Shown here: in pieces, positions 54,526 through 63,368 of the stretch
Position numbering within the stretch: the first letter of the stretch is position 1
How the letters are laid out: every line of letters starts with the position of its first letter
Assembly: GCF_024753565.1 (NCBI RefSeq)
Contig: NZ_JANTPT010000001.1
Coordinates: 1,815,336-1,879,335, forward strand
Reading direction: 5' to 3'
Source: Mechercharimyces sp. CAU 1602
GTDB taxonomy: Bacteria; Bacillota; Bacilli; Thermoactinomycetales; JANTPT01
DNA length: 64,000 nt
Position numbers and translations under genes: made by a program
Notes under the pieces: model-generated
Databases searched by the model: none
What the model saw: the letters and a program-made list of their open reading frames with translations, nothing else
What the model was told of the DNA's origin: nothing

Positions 54526-55347
54526 TTAAAGTAGTCCGTTATATACCATTCTGACAACAATCAGCACAACCAATGCAACAAAGAGATTGTAGATCATGCG
54601 GTCAGATAGATACTTAGAGAGCCAAGCTCCAAGGCGCCCACCAAACCATGCACCTGGTGCAATAAAGAGAACAGCTTCCCACAAAATATGCCCCTGATAG
54701 ATATTAATCAAACTACCGAGCAGAGAAGAGAAGAGAATAACGTACATAGAGGTTGAAGTTGCTACTTGTGTAGGGAAACGAAATATGATCAGCATCATCG
54801 GGACCAATAATATACCGCCCCCTACTCCAAATGTACCTGAAATTACCCCCACAATAAAACAGAAAGGAAGAGCGACTTTCTTACTGTATCCATAAAAGTG
54901 GATATTCCCTTCCCTATCCGTATAGCTTCGATTAATGCTCCAAGCAACATGCTGACTGGGCTGCCACTTCTTACGAAAGAAAAATATACACATATTAAAT
55001 ACCATGAAAATAGCAAAAGCGAGCGAAAACTGCTCTGCTTCAAATAAACTAGCGATATAAACACCTAAAACAGCTCCAGGTCCACATGCTGCAAAAAAAA
55101 GGGTGCCGCTCACAACATCTACTTTTTTCTGCTTGACGTACGATAAAGTAGAAGATAAAGCTGTCAATACAATCAAGGTGAGTGAAGTTCCCACCGCCTC
55201 TTGCGGGGTGAGCGAGGTATAATTAGAAAAATAAGCACCCATCATCAGCAACCCTGGCACAATGATAAAGCCTCCTCCTAATCCCACCAAACTACCCATT
55301 GTGCCCGCTATTAATCCGATTAATAGTAATACGACTAACTCTAACAT
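54526..55347 (-). CDS. yunE: TauE/SafE family transporter (YunE)
   Basis: 273 residues, eight membrane segments in two repeats with the usual GxxGSLVGLGGGFIIVP near the N-terminus and GTFGVGGGILLVPMM in the second repeat. TauE/SafE proteins move sulfite, sulfoacetate or related anions. It lies directly upstream of yunD (same strand), matching the B. subtilis order yunD-yunE-yunF. The ATG follows CGGAGGATAACC. Confidence 0.88.
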   Translation of the reverse strand: MLELVVLLLIGLIAGTMGSLVGLGGGFIIVPGLLMMGAYFSNYTSLTPQEAVGTSLTLIVLTALSSTLSYVKQKKVDVVSGTLFFAACGPGAVLGVYIASLFEAEQFSLAFAIFMVFNMCIFFFRKKWQPSQHVAWSINRSYTDREGNIHFYGYSKKVALPFCFIVGVISGTFGVGGGILLVPMMLIIFRFPTQVATSTSMYVILFSSLLGSLINIYQGHILWEAVLFIAPGAWFGGRLGAWLSKYLSDRMIYNLFVALVVLIVVRMVYNGLL

Positions 55348-55440
55348 GGTTATCCTCCGATATCTCTAACTAATACTTATCGAGCCATCTCTTGTATTAT
55401 ACCGCAATGCTGGAATGAGAGCGATTCACTTCCTGCACCC

Positions 55441-56301
55441 TTACTCCAATAAAGATAGTTGGCGTGCCGCTAATCCTTCTAATTTAATTCCAAGTACTTT
55501 TATCAATTCTTTTGCATTTGGAGCGGCATCTCCTTGTGAATTGTTGTTAAAAAGAATCGTTACTTGCTCTGCTTGCTGTTGTAATGCAAGGATATGCTCC
55601 TTCCACTCTCTTAGCTCTTCTTCACTATATCGGTACGCATACCGTACTTCACGCCAATCGGGGCGGCCTTTTCCATTCCAAGCAGCATGATTGCGACCAT
55701 GAAAACGAATTAACGCCTGGTGAGGATGAGTTGCCACTGGAACAAGTGGCACACATCCAGCGCCTGCCTGAGGTTCATCACACACCACATGGATGAGATT
55801 TTCCTGCTTTAACAAAGCAAGCGTACGTGCGCGAAAAGCAGGTGTATACCAACTTTGATGGCGAAATTCAATCGCGAGCGGAAGATTAGCATACGTTTGG
55901 CGGCAGCGACGTATGTACTGCACATGCTCTCTCGTGCAATCAAACCATGGTGGAAACTGAAAGAGTAGCGCTGTTAATCTCCCCGCATCAACAAAGGGAG
56001 TAATTGCTTCCGCAAATACATGAAATATCTCTTTCATTCCACGTTCTGGCGCACCTTTTGGTCGTCCATGTCCTGTCATCTCCCGATAAGCTTTGACAAC
56101 AAACTGAAAGGATGGTGGGGTTTCTTCCACCCAATGCTGACATCGCATTGCCGTGGGTATTGCGTGGTAACTGCTATCTACTTCTACCACCGGGAAGTGC
56201 CCCGCATAGGCGGCCAGTTTCTCATGAGAAGGAGTTCCAGGTGTATATAGGACATCATGATCCCCCCATCCACACACCCCTACCTGCACTTTATTCAACA
56301 C
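55441..56301 (-). CDS. yunF: DUF72 family protein (YunF)
   Basis: 286 residues, TIM-barrel DUF72 family. Opens VQVGVCGWGDHDVLYTPG and has FPVVEVDSSYHAIPT, YREMTGHGRPKG, EFRHQSWYT and IRFHGRNHAAWNG, all typical. Function unsettled. Start at a GTG (56301) preceded by GGGGAGAG; a longer frame starting at 56406 is not supported. A TTG at 56298 is an equal alternative. Confidence 0.88.
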   Translation of the reverse strand: MLNKVQVGVCGWGDHDVLYTPGTPSHEKLAAYAGHFPVVEVDSSYHAIPTAMRCQHWVEETPPSFQFVVKAYREMTGHGRPKGAPERGMKEIFHVFAEAITPFVDAGRLTALLFQFPPWFDCTREHVQYIRRCRQTYANLPLAIEFRHQSWYTPAFRARTLALLKQENLIHVVCDEPQAGAGCVPLVPVATHPHQALIRFHGRNHAAWNGKGRPDWREVRYAYRYSEEELREWKEHILALQQQAEQVTILFNNNSQGDAAPNAKELIKVLGIKLEGLAARQLSLLE

Positions 56302-56353
56302 TTCTATCTCTCCCCTATTTATGATAATTTCCACTATCCTATCACAAATCATA

Positions 56354-56401
56354 AATAAAAAACGCCCCCTACACACATATCCTCTGAGTGTGAAGAGGGC
56401 C
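56354..56401 (-). terminator. Terminator downstream of the sulfotransferase gene
   Basis: Minus-strand arms GCCCTCttCACAC and GTGTGtaGGGGGC, followed by a T-run (56354-56362). Stop of the sulfotransferase is at 56441. Confidence 0.75.
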
Positions 56402-56440
56402 GCCAATCACTATATTGTTTGCCGTCCTTCCGCTTTAGAG

Positions 56441-57127
56441 TCAGGTTAGCACACGATGCTGATTGATCAATTCCTCTCTACAGTGGCGATACAGTTCCAA
56501 ATCAAGCTGGTTCCGCTGTATAATGAGCCGTCTCAACCTATCTGGAACATCTTGTTTGCGTACCCTTTCAACACTTTTATTCTCCCTCGTATAGTTAACA
56601 TCTCTCCATCCATAACGCTGTTTCATCACTTCCAGCGATTCTGGATATAGATCGGTAATTCCCACTACAGAAAAGTGTCGCTGCAGATGATCCATCGCTT
56701 CGCCCAAACTAAACTTTCTTAAATCTCCGGATATTAATCGAACCTGATGATTTTGTAGAGGAACTTGAAACCGAGGGTCATCAATAAATTCCGCAAAGCT
56801 GATTTTCTTTACCGGTATATGAGCCGGATTTTGTGAGCGGCTACAAATATAGTTGTATAAAGAGACCACACGTTGAAAGGGATGACGAATAAACGTCATA
56901 TAGGTAGTAGGTCGGTGGAAACGAGTATGGATCCCATAAGGGAAGTGCCCATACATTGCCTTCACTTTTCTTTGTTCTCTTATCGAAAGTTGGTTAATGC
57001 CGTTAGCAGGAAAGTGCGGAGTGATTCGCAGAAGCTCTTTTTTACGATATTGCTTTTCCATGATCCGCCTCATGGTTACCCCACCCGTTTTCGGGACATG
57101 GAGAAAAATTAAAATCGGCTTAGTCAT
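56441..57127 (-). CDS. Sulfotransferase family protein (heparan-sulfate 2-O-type)
   Basis: 228 residues. PAPS-binding motifs: 5'-phosphosulfate loop FLHVPKTGGVTMRRI near the N-terminus and 3'-phosphate loop FIRHPFQRVVSLYNYI near residue 85. Sulfotransferase_2-like proteins transfer sulfate to sugars or hydroxyls and are uncommon in Firmicutes, suggesting acquisition. No membrane segment. The ATG follows AAGGGGATT. Acceptor unknown. Confidence 0.8.
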   Translation of the reverse strand: MTKPILIFLHVPKTGGVTMRRIMEKQYRKKELLRITPHFPANGINQLSIREQRKVKAMYGHFPYGIHTRFHRPTTYMTFIRHPFQRVVSLYNYICSRSQNPAHIPVKKISFAEFIDDPRFQVPLQNHQVRLISGDLRKFSLGEAMDHLQRHFSVVGITDLYPESLEVMKQRYGWRDVNYTRENKSVERVRKQDVPDRLRRLIIQRNQLDLELYRHCREELINQHRVLT

Positions 57128-57151
57128 AGCCTAATCCCCTTATATAAAAAA

Positions 57152-57385
57152 TTAATCCGCTTGTCGCCTCCATCCCACATGAGCAAAACCCTGAGAATAG
57201 ACGATCGCTGGCAAGTACATCTCACCTTCATCTTTTATCGTATTATGGATGTACGATGGTGGTGTTAGAGCATGTATGGATTTTACGCCAACTCCCTGAC
57301 TAATTAAAAAGATATGAAGAGCTTGACTTTTCCTTCCAACTCCATTATATTTTGATTGAGGAAATTATTTAGAACTAATTCATAT
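57152..57385 (-). pseudogene. Possible eroded gene fragment between the sulfotransferase and diiron oxygenase genes
   Basis: In this 345-base gap the minus strand keeps an open frame of about 78 codons ending at a TAA (57152-57154) but has no start codon in its first part. Encoded pieces include GVGRKSQALHIFLISQG, VKSIHALTPPSYIHN and EGEMYLPAIVYSQGFAHVGW. The same frame continues upstream through two stop codons. The composition looks protein-like. The segment GxGR...GVGVxSIxxLTP slightly recalls the C-terminal part of ribosomal protein S11, but the identity is weak. Low confidence. Confidence 0.3.
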
Positions 57386-57472
57386 TTTTTTACCTAACCC
57401 AACTATACCGAACTTTGCTCTTTCCTCATCACTATAACCGATACCATGTGCTGATACAGAGGAGGCTAAATC

Positions 57473-58417
57473 GTGATCGATCATAAGCAGAATAGGTATA
57501 AAAGTGCCTTTTCAAAGTGGGAGGAAGAATCCGCTGTACGTGCCAAGCCTAGTAGGTTTACAAAAGAAAATGAACATGGGGAATTCTTTTTCACACCTGA
57601 ATTAGTTCCCATCTGTGATCACCAACTTGTTCAAAGACGAGGGGTTCAGGCGAGCAAAAGACTCATCATTCATCATCTCTATACTCACCTCAACTTTACT
57701 GAACATTTAGAGCACGAGGTGGTAAACCATATCACCTTCCAAATCGGTAAAGAAAAGACGGGGTTAATTCTTCCACCTGCTATGATTGCGGATGCTTGGA
57801 AAATATATGTTGATGAAGCATATCACTATAAATTCTCGGCTGAATTAGTATCCAAAGTGATTTCTTTGACGGGTGTTCCACTACAAAAAGGAAGGCAACC
57901 CCAATTTCTCACCCGTCTTCACACCCTACTTGCAGATGAAACAACAGAAACGCGTTCGTGGCTCCTTCTCTTTTTCACCATAATTTCGGAAACCTTAATC
58001 TCAGGTACCCTAATGACCGTCCCTCAAGATCAGCGGGTTGTTCCCCTCGTAAGAGAGATCATCAAAGACCATGCCGAGGACGAAGTGCGTCATCATGCTT
58101 ATTTCGCTGCATTGATCGGTCATGTATGGAGTCAACTCTCCTCTTCCCTCAAGCAGAAGATCGGTCCCTTCCTCCCTGAATTTATCGTTGGTTTTTTAGA
58201 GCCCGATCTGACTGCCGTCGACGTCTCTTTACAACAAGAACGATTTACAAAAAAGGAGAGGGAGTGGATCATTGGCGAAACCTATACGAACGAGCGTATA
58301 CAGACGGATATACAAAAAGCATCAAAAGTAGCAGTGCGTCACCTTCGTAAGCATGGTGTATTAGACGAACCATATACCCAAGAAGCCTTTTTTAAGAAAG
58401 GGTTTCTCCTATCATAA
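57473..58417 (+). CDS. AurF-like diiron N-oxygenase
   Basis: 314 residues. All seven iron ligands of the p-aminobenzoate N-oxygenase (AurF) family can be placed: Glu80, Glu115-x2-His118, Glu173, and the His200-x3-Glu204-x2-His207 set (DHAEDEVRHHAYF). AurF-type enzymes oxidise amines to hydroxylamines or nitro groups; the substrate here is unknown. GTG start after GAGGAGG. It leads a run of three rightward genes, the next two being YggS and a glutamine amidotransferase, which suggests a shared role in amine or amide metabolism. Possible promoter not resolved. Confidence 0.82.
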   Translation: MIDHKQNRYKSAFSKWEEESAVRAKPSRFTKENEHGEFFFTPELVPICDHQLVQRRGVQASKRLIIHHLYTHLNFTEHLEHEVVNHITFQIGKEKTGLILPPAMIADAWKIYVDEAYHYKFSAELVSKVISLTGVPLQKGRQPQFLTRLHTLLADETTETRSWLLLFFTIISETLISGTLMTVPQDQRVVPLVREIIKDHAEDEVRHHAYFAALIGHVWSQLSSSLKQKIGPFLPEFIVGFLEPDLTAVDVSLQQERFTKKEREWIIGETYTNERIQTDIQKASKVAVRHLRKHGVLDEPYTQEAFFKKGFLLS

Positions 58418-58456
58418 TCCACCTCACGGATCACTAGCTTAGGAGGAGATCAAATT

Positions 58457-59209
58457 ATGGAGAGCGACGATCGAATCAATATAAAACAAAACCTGCTTAC
58501 AGTTCATAAGCGCATCGAGGCAGCATGTCATCGCGTCCACCGCCCACCACAAGATGTACGCTTACTATTAGCATGTAAAACGGTTCCTGCTACTCACATC
58601 TTATTGGCACATCATCTAGGGGAGCGACTTATTGGTGAAAATCGTGTTCAAGAGGCGCTCTCCAAAATAGATCATCTCCAAATCGCTCCCACATTGGAAC
58701 ACCATTTCATCGGGCACCTTCAATCCAATAAAGTAAGACATGCACTTCGCTTTGCAACCTGTATTCAATCGATAGACCGTCTCTCACTCGTTCGCAAATT
58801 GGAGCAGGAATTACAAAAGCAAGGACGCTCTCTCGATATCCTCATCCAAGTAAATACTTCATACGAAGAAAGTAAATTTGGACTTCATCCCGATAAAACT
58901 CTCGCATTTATTCGCCAGGTGTCCCAAACGGACTGTCTAAAGATCAAAGGCTTAATGACGATCGGTCTCTTCTCCTCTCAACCAGAGCCTGTGCGCACTT
59001 GCTTTCGGCGTTTGGCTACGCTAAGAGAACAAGCTAAACAACTAAATCTACCTCGGGTAGAAATGGAGACATTGTCGATGGGAATGTCCCATGATTTTGA
59101 AACAGCGATTGAAGAGGGAGCAACCATGATCCGCATCGGAAGCGCCATTTTTGGTGCGCGCTCCTATCCCGACAGTTATTATTGGAATGAAGAGGAGGAA
59201 GAAAAATGA
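58457..59209 (+). CDS. YggS/PROSC family PLP-binding protein
   Basis: 250 residues. PLP lysine Lys41 in LLACKTVPA, then GENRVQEA, HFIGHLQSNK, SKFGLHP and the C-terminal MGMSHDFETAIEEGATMIRIGSAIFG (given as MGMSHDFETAIEEG and IRIGSAIFG): the alanine-racemase-like N-terminal domain family of YggS. Usually a PLP-homeostasis protein near the division cluster; here it lies in a different setting, 39 bases after the diiron oxygenase gene. AGGAGGAG precedes the ATG. It overlaps the next gene by 4 bases. Confidence 0.9.
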   Translation: MESDDRINIKQNLLTVHKRIEAACHRVHRPPQDVRLLLACKTVPATHILLAHHLGERLIGENRVQEALSKIDHLQIAPTLEHHFIGHLQSNKVRHALRFATCIQSIDRLSLVRKLEQELQKQGRSLDILIQVNTSYEESKFGLHPDKTLAFIRQVSQTDCLKIKGLMTIGLFSSQPEPVRTCFRRLATLREQAKQLNLPRVEMETLSMGMSHDFETAIEEGATMIRIGSAIFGARSYPDSYYWNEEEEEK

Positions 59210-59931
59210 ATCCACGGTCTACTCGTATTCATATTATTCAACATGTAGATTTTGAAGGTCCAGCCGCTATCTCCCAGTGGGCATCCTCTCGTAAATATAC
59301 ACTTAGTAGCACCAAACTATATAGTGGTGAATACTTACCTTCCCTGTCCACAGTAGACATGATTGTCATCATGGGAGGACCGATGAATGTTTACGAAGAT
59401 GAGCAATACCCTTGGCTAGTACAAGAAAAAGAATGGCTCAAAGAGGCCATTCAACAGCAGAAGCTTATCCTCGGTATTTGCCTGGGGGCACAACTATTAG
59501 CCCATACCCTCGGAGCACGCATCACCCCTGGCGTACAAAAAGAGATTGGATGGTACCCTATTACACTGACAAAGGCCGGATTAAGTGATCCAATCGTGGG
59601 TCTTCTCCCTCCTGAGATGACCGTTTTCCACTGGCACGGTGATGTAGCAGCGGTGCCCGTAGGCGCAACCTGTCTGGCCACCAGTGCCGCCTGCCCCAAT
59701 CAAATCTTTCGTTATGGGAAGCATGCTTTCGGACTTCAATTTCATTTTGAGATGACCACCTCATCTCTGCATAGCATGACGAATCACTGCGCAGATGAAC
59801 TTAATTCCTCAGGCACATACATCTCTGATGAACAAGCGATTCATCAGGGTGGAAACCTCCATCTCTCCTCTAATCAGCATTGGTTATACCAATTATTAGA
59901 TGGAATCATGTCGCAGCGCATCACTGTATAG
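59206..59931 (+). CDS. Class I glutamine amidotransferase
   Basis: 241 residues. Catalytic triad of the GATase1 fold: Cys92 (GICLGAQLL), His180 and Glu182 (FGLQFHFEMT). The HWHGD segment near residue 142 also fits GMP synthase-like amidotransferases. It is a stand-alone glutaminase domain, so it must give ammonia to a partner or hydrolyse gamma-glutamyl amides. Starts in an ATGA overlap with yggS, so the two are translationally coupled. A terminator follows. Confidence 0.85.
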   Translation: MNPRSTRIHIIQHVDFEGPAAISQWASSRKYTLSSTKLYSGEYLPSLSTVDMIVIMGGPMNVYEDEQYPWLVQEKEWLKEAIQQQKLILGICLGAQLLAHTLGARITPGVQKEIGWYPITLTKAGLSDPIVGLLPPEMTVFHWHGDVAAVPVGATCLATSAACPNQIFRYGKHAFGLQFHFEMTTSSLHSMTNHCADELNSSGTYISDEQAIHQGGNLHLSSNQHWLYQLLDGIMSQRITV

Positions 59932-59943
59932 AGATCCTAAAAA

Positions 59944-59991
59944 AAGCAGTAAAAAAACAACGGCATTAATCGTCGTTGTTTTTTACTGCTT
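59944..59991 (+). terminator. Terminator after the amidotransferase gene
   Basis: AAGCAGTAAAAAAACAACG / CGTTGTTTTTTACTGCTT, near-perfect with a one-base length difference, just past the stop at 59931 and touching the convergent phosphatase stop. T-rich tail. Confidence 0.85.
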
Positions 59992-60535
59992 ACTCACCGG
60001 CCATGTTCCCCCACACTTTTCTCAGACTAACATGCCCTTGCCTCCATGTAAGTTCATATACATCGGGGTTATCCAACTTAGCCCACTGTGCATAACCCCA
60101 CTCTGGAAAAAAATGTTTTACTATTAGAGTAAGCATCCCCCCATGAGTTACTACAGCACTTGCCACATCCTTCCCTGATAAAAGCGAAGATATCACCGCT
60201 ACTCCTCGCTTCATTGCAACAACAGCTGGTTCTCCCCCAGGCTGAGAGTCTTCAATCGCTACAAAGCCTCTTTGTAAACGATCCTGCCAGTCTGAATAGG
60301 AGTAAGTACTTAATACCCACTCTGTTAACCGGGTGTCACATTCCAATTCAATCCCGCTATTCTCCACGAAAGGGGTGATCGATGCTATCGCTCTTTCCCA
60401 TGGACTGCTCACTACTCGCTTGATCGCAAACGAGCGCAACCCATTTGCCAGCTCTTTCGCTTGTCTCCTTCCCACTTTAGTTAGCGCGGCCTCCTCCCCT
60501 TGCCCCTCCGCCTGACAATGCCGTATTAAATACAC
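59990..60535 (-). CDS. Histidine phosphatase family protein
   Basis: 181 residues from the GTG at 60535. The phosphoglycerate mutase signature reads VYLIRHCQAEG (RHC in place of RHG) near the start, the SSPWERA segment near residue 42 and a distal THGG near 130. Catalytic His9 and Arg8 are kept. The GTG is preceded by AAAGGAG at 6 bases; the first in-frame ATG (60559) overlaps the end of the upstream GNAT gene. Substrate unknown. Confidence 0.85.
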   Translation of the reverse strand: MYLIRHCQAEGQGEEAALTKVGRRQAKELANGLRSFAIKRVVSSPWERAIASITPFVENSGIELECDTRLTEWVLSTYSYSDWQDRLQRGFVAIEDSQPGGEPAVVAMKRGVAVISSLLSGKDVASAVVTHGGMLTLIVKHFFPEWGYAQWAKLDNPDVYELTWRQGHVSLRKVWGNMAGE

Positions 60536-60546
60536 CCTACTCTCCT

Positions 60547-61434
60547 TTAGTGCTCCCATTTCTTCACCATCTGCACTTGCTGTACGAAGGGTAAAAAACC
60601 GGCGTTGCGCAAGGCATTCATGACCGTACGATTGGTTGCAGGAATATTAAAAGTACTCCGATTAAGTTCTTTTTTGTGGGGCTCGTAAAGATGTGTAAGA
60701 AGTAAATGCACCACTTCTTCTCGTGCTTTCCCTTTTATGCCATGTTCAATTTCGCACTGGTACAATACAGTCGCTTGATGAATACCAGTTTCAGGCTCCT
60801 GAACCCGTTTCCATAATGCATAACCGATAGGGTTACCTTCCCCTACTCTTTTCACAACAGCCGCTTCTCCATCCCGCACGCTATGCCAATGTGATTGCCA
60901 GGGGGCCTCCAGTCGATAAAAAGGAAGCTCTCCTAGTGTAGCAGGATCTACTCTATCCAGCTGAAAACCATCACTCTGTTCCCCAGACAGTGGGAGCGCA
61001 CCTCTCTTCTTATGGATAAACAGAGCATCTACCGCTTCATAACCATTGCGTCGATACAACTGAATCGCTGACTGGTTATTATGTAAGGCTTCCAACGTTG
61101 CAATATCCACAAACTCATGTTCATACAACGCTAATGTCGCCTGGACGAGCGCCTGTCCCACACCTTTACCTCTGTAGGAAGGAACCACACCTGTACCTCC
61201 ATTCCATGCCACCTTGTTTCCACCCAAACCACGAAATCCATTCATAATAAAACCAACTGCTTGTCCATCTAAAATTGCCACAACAGACTTTTCGCTATTT
61301 AACTCTTCATTTTGAATACGAACCCGTAGTTGCTCCAACGTCATCTGCACATTGAGTGCATAACCACGAAATCCCGCATTCCAAACCTGTAGGATCTCTT
61401 CCTCTGATAACGCAGATAACGGTTTGATCTCCAT
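60547..61434 (-). CDS. Double-domain GNAT acetyltransferase
   Basis: 295 residues, two GNAT-like halves: residues about 1-140 contain the acetyl-CoA motif GGTGVVPSYRGKGVGQALVQA and an LHNNQSAIQLYRRNGYE helix; the second half is more divergent (RVGEGNPIGYALWK, NRTVMNALRNAGF). Related to two-domain N-acetyltransferases of Bacilli. It ends 11 bases before the phosphatase start, so they may share an operon. ATG after GGGGAGAT. Confidence 0.82.
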   Translation of the reverse strand: MEIKPLSALSEEEILQVWNAGFRGYALNVQMTLEQLRVRIQNEELNSEKSVVAILDGQAVGFIMNGFRGLGGNKVAWNGGTGVVPSYRGKGVGQALVQATLALYEHEFVDIATLEALHNNQSAIQLYRRNGYEAVDALFIHKKRGALPLSGEQSDGFQLDRVDPATLGELPFYRLEAPWQSHWHSVRDGEAAVVKRVGEGNPIGYALWKRVQEPETGIHQATVLYQCEIEHGIKGKAREEVVHLLLTHLYEPHKKELNRSTFNIPATNRTVMNALRNAGFLPFVQQVQMVKKWEH

Positions 61435-61515
61435 GCTATCTCCCCAATCACTCTGATTACTCTCTCTTTTCAGTATAACACTTAGGGCTCGGCTATCGTA
61501 GTCTTTTCTTCAAAC

Positions 61516-61561
61516 AAAAAAGAGCAACGAAGGGCTTCTACAGCCCTTCGTTGCTCTTTTT
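61516..61561 (-). terminator. Terminator downstream of the phenylalanine hydroxylase gene
   Basis: AAAAAGAGCAACGAAGGGCT / AGCCCTTCGTTGCTCTTTTT, perfect 20-bp arms with a loop of 6, adjoining the stop at 61563. A-tract and T-tract on opposite sides allow bidirectional function, but only this leftward gene ends here. Confidence 0.9.
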
Positions 61562-61562
61562 G

Positions 61563-63323
61563 TTAGCTTCCTTTTTTCGCAAGCACTACTCCATTCTGGA
61601 TAAGCCATCCATTCTCATCATCTACCCGAATCAGCTCATCTAATTCTTTTTCCACCTGTTCTACCCATTGTGGGGCTACATTAGCTTGTACGAGGAGTTC
61701 TAAGATTTCCACACGTAGCAACCAGTCTTGTGGATGTTCTATTTGTAAGCGCTCATGGATCACTTGCAAACCTTTCATCCCTTCTTGAGAACGACCTTCA
61801 CGAATCGAGCGCACCTCATCGTATAATTTTTCTAAACTAGACCACTCCCGATCCTGACTGCTGTCTGTCACAGGCTGAAACACAATCTCTTCGCGCTCGA
61901 TATTGGCAAAAAAACGCTCCCGATCAGCTGCTCCAGCAAAAACAGAAGTAATCCGCTCTCCTACAGCCATATCAAAATCTCCCCATTCAGGTGCAAACAA
62001 AAGTTGCTCTTCAAATTGCACCCGACATTCAGTAAATGAGATCAACACCAATTTTCCAGCTTCCCGACGTATAGAGAGCACTCTACCTTCCACTTCGACT
62101 CCACTGTGGAAAGTAAGGGTTACCCACTGTCCACTTTGCACGCCTAGCTGCTTTAACTCCTGATCATCAGCTAGCTCCAGCGGTTTGTTCAACCCTATCA
62201 CACGACCGATAGGTGCTCCAAATCCATCCTGATGAGTACTCTTTCCATGCCCGGCTAACTCGTGACCATCTACCGCTAATGCTGTAGGGCCGCTCGTTTT
62301 CATATAAACAGCTTCCCCTTGTGTATCCAACACCACATCGGTTAATGTTCCTGACACTTGTAGACCTGAACTGTACTCCATAGTAGCTGTATTGTGAGAA
62401 AGTAACGCCTTATTTAAGCTTTCTGTTCCCCCCACTTTAAAAGCCATTCGTTCTGCAAACTCTTTTACCGCTGCAATCAACTGATCGAAGTCATGGCATA
62501 CGAATAATTGCGGTTGCGGGCGAGTAACATCAAAACCCGTATTGATGCAAGCATCTAAGGTAAAGGGATGCTTTGTCACCTTCTCTGATAAACAATGTTT
62601 GCTCTCACCAACGGAAGAGAGTAAACCTGCACCGTAGATCAATGGCTGGTCCACTTTTCCAATCAAACCATACTCCACTGTCCACCAGTACAAGCGTGAG
62701 ATCTGTTCTGCTTCTGATACTCCATCAATTTGCTGTTGTTTCTGTGTCAGATGGAAATGAGCTTCTGCAATTTCTTCTTCTGTTGAGCTAGGATTCTCCA
62801 TCAATTGTGATAAGTGACGCGTCGCTTCAAACGCTTCGTGCTCCTCCTTAGAGGCTAATGCTTTTGCTCCAATCTCACCAAACAACTTTACGTACTCAGC
62901 ATATTTTTCATCACATAGGATAGGCGCATGACCTGCTGCCTCATGAATAATATCTGGAGTAGGGGTGTAAGCGATGTGATCTAAAGTCCGAATATCCGTT
63001 GCGATCGGAAGTAAACCATGAGCTTGAAAATCAAAAAATGCTACCCCTGGTATTAATCCATCAATGGTGACCGCTCCCCACCCAAAGGGACGAAGACTGG
63101 CATTCATTTCTTCTACTCGCGGCAGTGATTCCACTTGAATTCCCGATGACTTTAGCCCCTCCAAAAAAGCGGGATGAGCTCGTCCTTCAAGAAAGTTCAT
63201 GTTTTGACGCATCACAAACCGCCACACAGCTTGATTAATCGGGGTGTACTGATTGTAATGTTGTTCCACCACGTACGGTTTCAAGTGAGCCGCTACCTCT
63301 TGTTTTTTCTCTGTCATTGGCAT
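61563..63323 (-). CDS. phhA: Phenylalanine 4-monooxygenase (aromatic amino acid hydroxylase) with C-terminal extension
   Basis: 586 residues, about double the bacterial PhhA (usually ~260-300). The catalytic part (residues 1-290) has the iron ligands His127 and His132 (PDIIHEAAGHAPIL) and Glu217 (WWTVEYGL), and turns Phe to Tyr with tetrahydropterin. Residues about 310-586 hold an additional region with a helical C-terminus, common in Bacillus-type PAH proteins, role unknown. The ATG follows AAGGAGAG. A T-box leader upstream places it under control of uncharged tRNA-Tyr. Confidence 0.92.
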   Translation of the reverse strand: MPMTEKKQEVAAHLKPYVVEQHYNQYTPINQAVWRFVMRQNMNFLEGRAHPAFLEGLKSSGIQVESLPRVEEMNASLRPFGWGAVTIDGLIPGVAFFDFQAHGLLPIATDIRTLDHIAYTPTPDIIHEAAGHAPILCDEKYAEYVKLFGEIGAKALASKEEHEAFEATRHLSQLMENPSSTEEEIAEAHFHLTQKQQQIDGVSEAEQISRLYWWTVEYGLIGKVDQPLIYGAGLLSSVGESKHCLSEKVTKHPFTLDACINTGFDVTRPQPQLFVCHDFDQLIAAVKEFAERMAFKVGGTESLNKALLSHNTATMEYSSGLQVSGTLTDVVLDTQGEAVYMKTSGPTALAVDGHELAGHGKSTHQDGFGAPIGRVIGLNKPLELADDQELKQLGVQSGQWVTLTFHSGVEVEGRVLSIRREAGKLVLISFTECRVQFEEQLLFAPEWGDFDMAVGERITSVFAGAADRERFFANIEREEIVFQPVTDSSQDREWSSLEKLYDEVRSIREGRSQEGMKGLQVIHERLQIEHPQDWLLRVEILELLVQANVAPQWVEQVEKELDELIRVDDENGWLIQNGVVLAKKGS

Positions 63324-63368
63324 TATTATCTCTCCTTATCTCTTACGTTTATAGGCTAAATAGCATAC

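Noticed and set aside
57381-57484. 34-codon minus-strand frame starting inside the AurF 5' end (MIDHDLASS...)
   Set aside because: It overlaps the AurF start and the palindromic GATCGATC there; no ribosome binding site and no homology.
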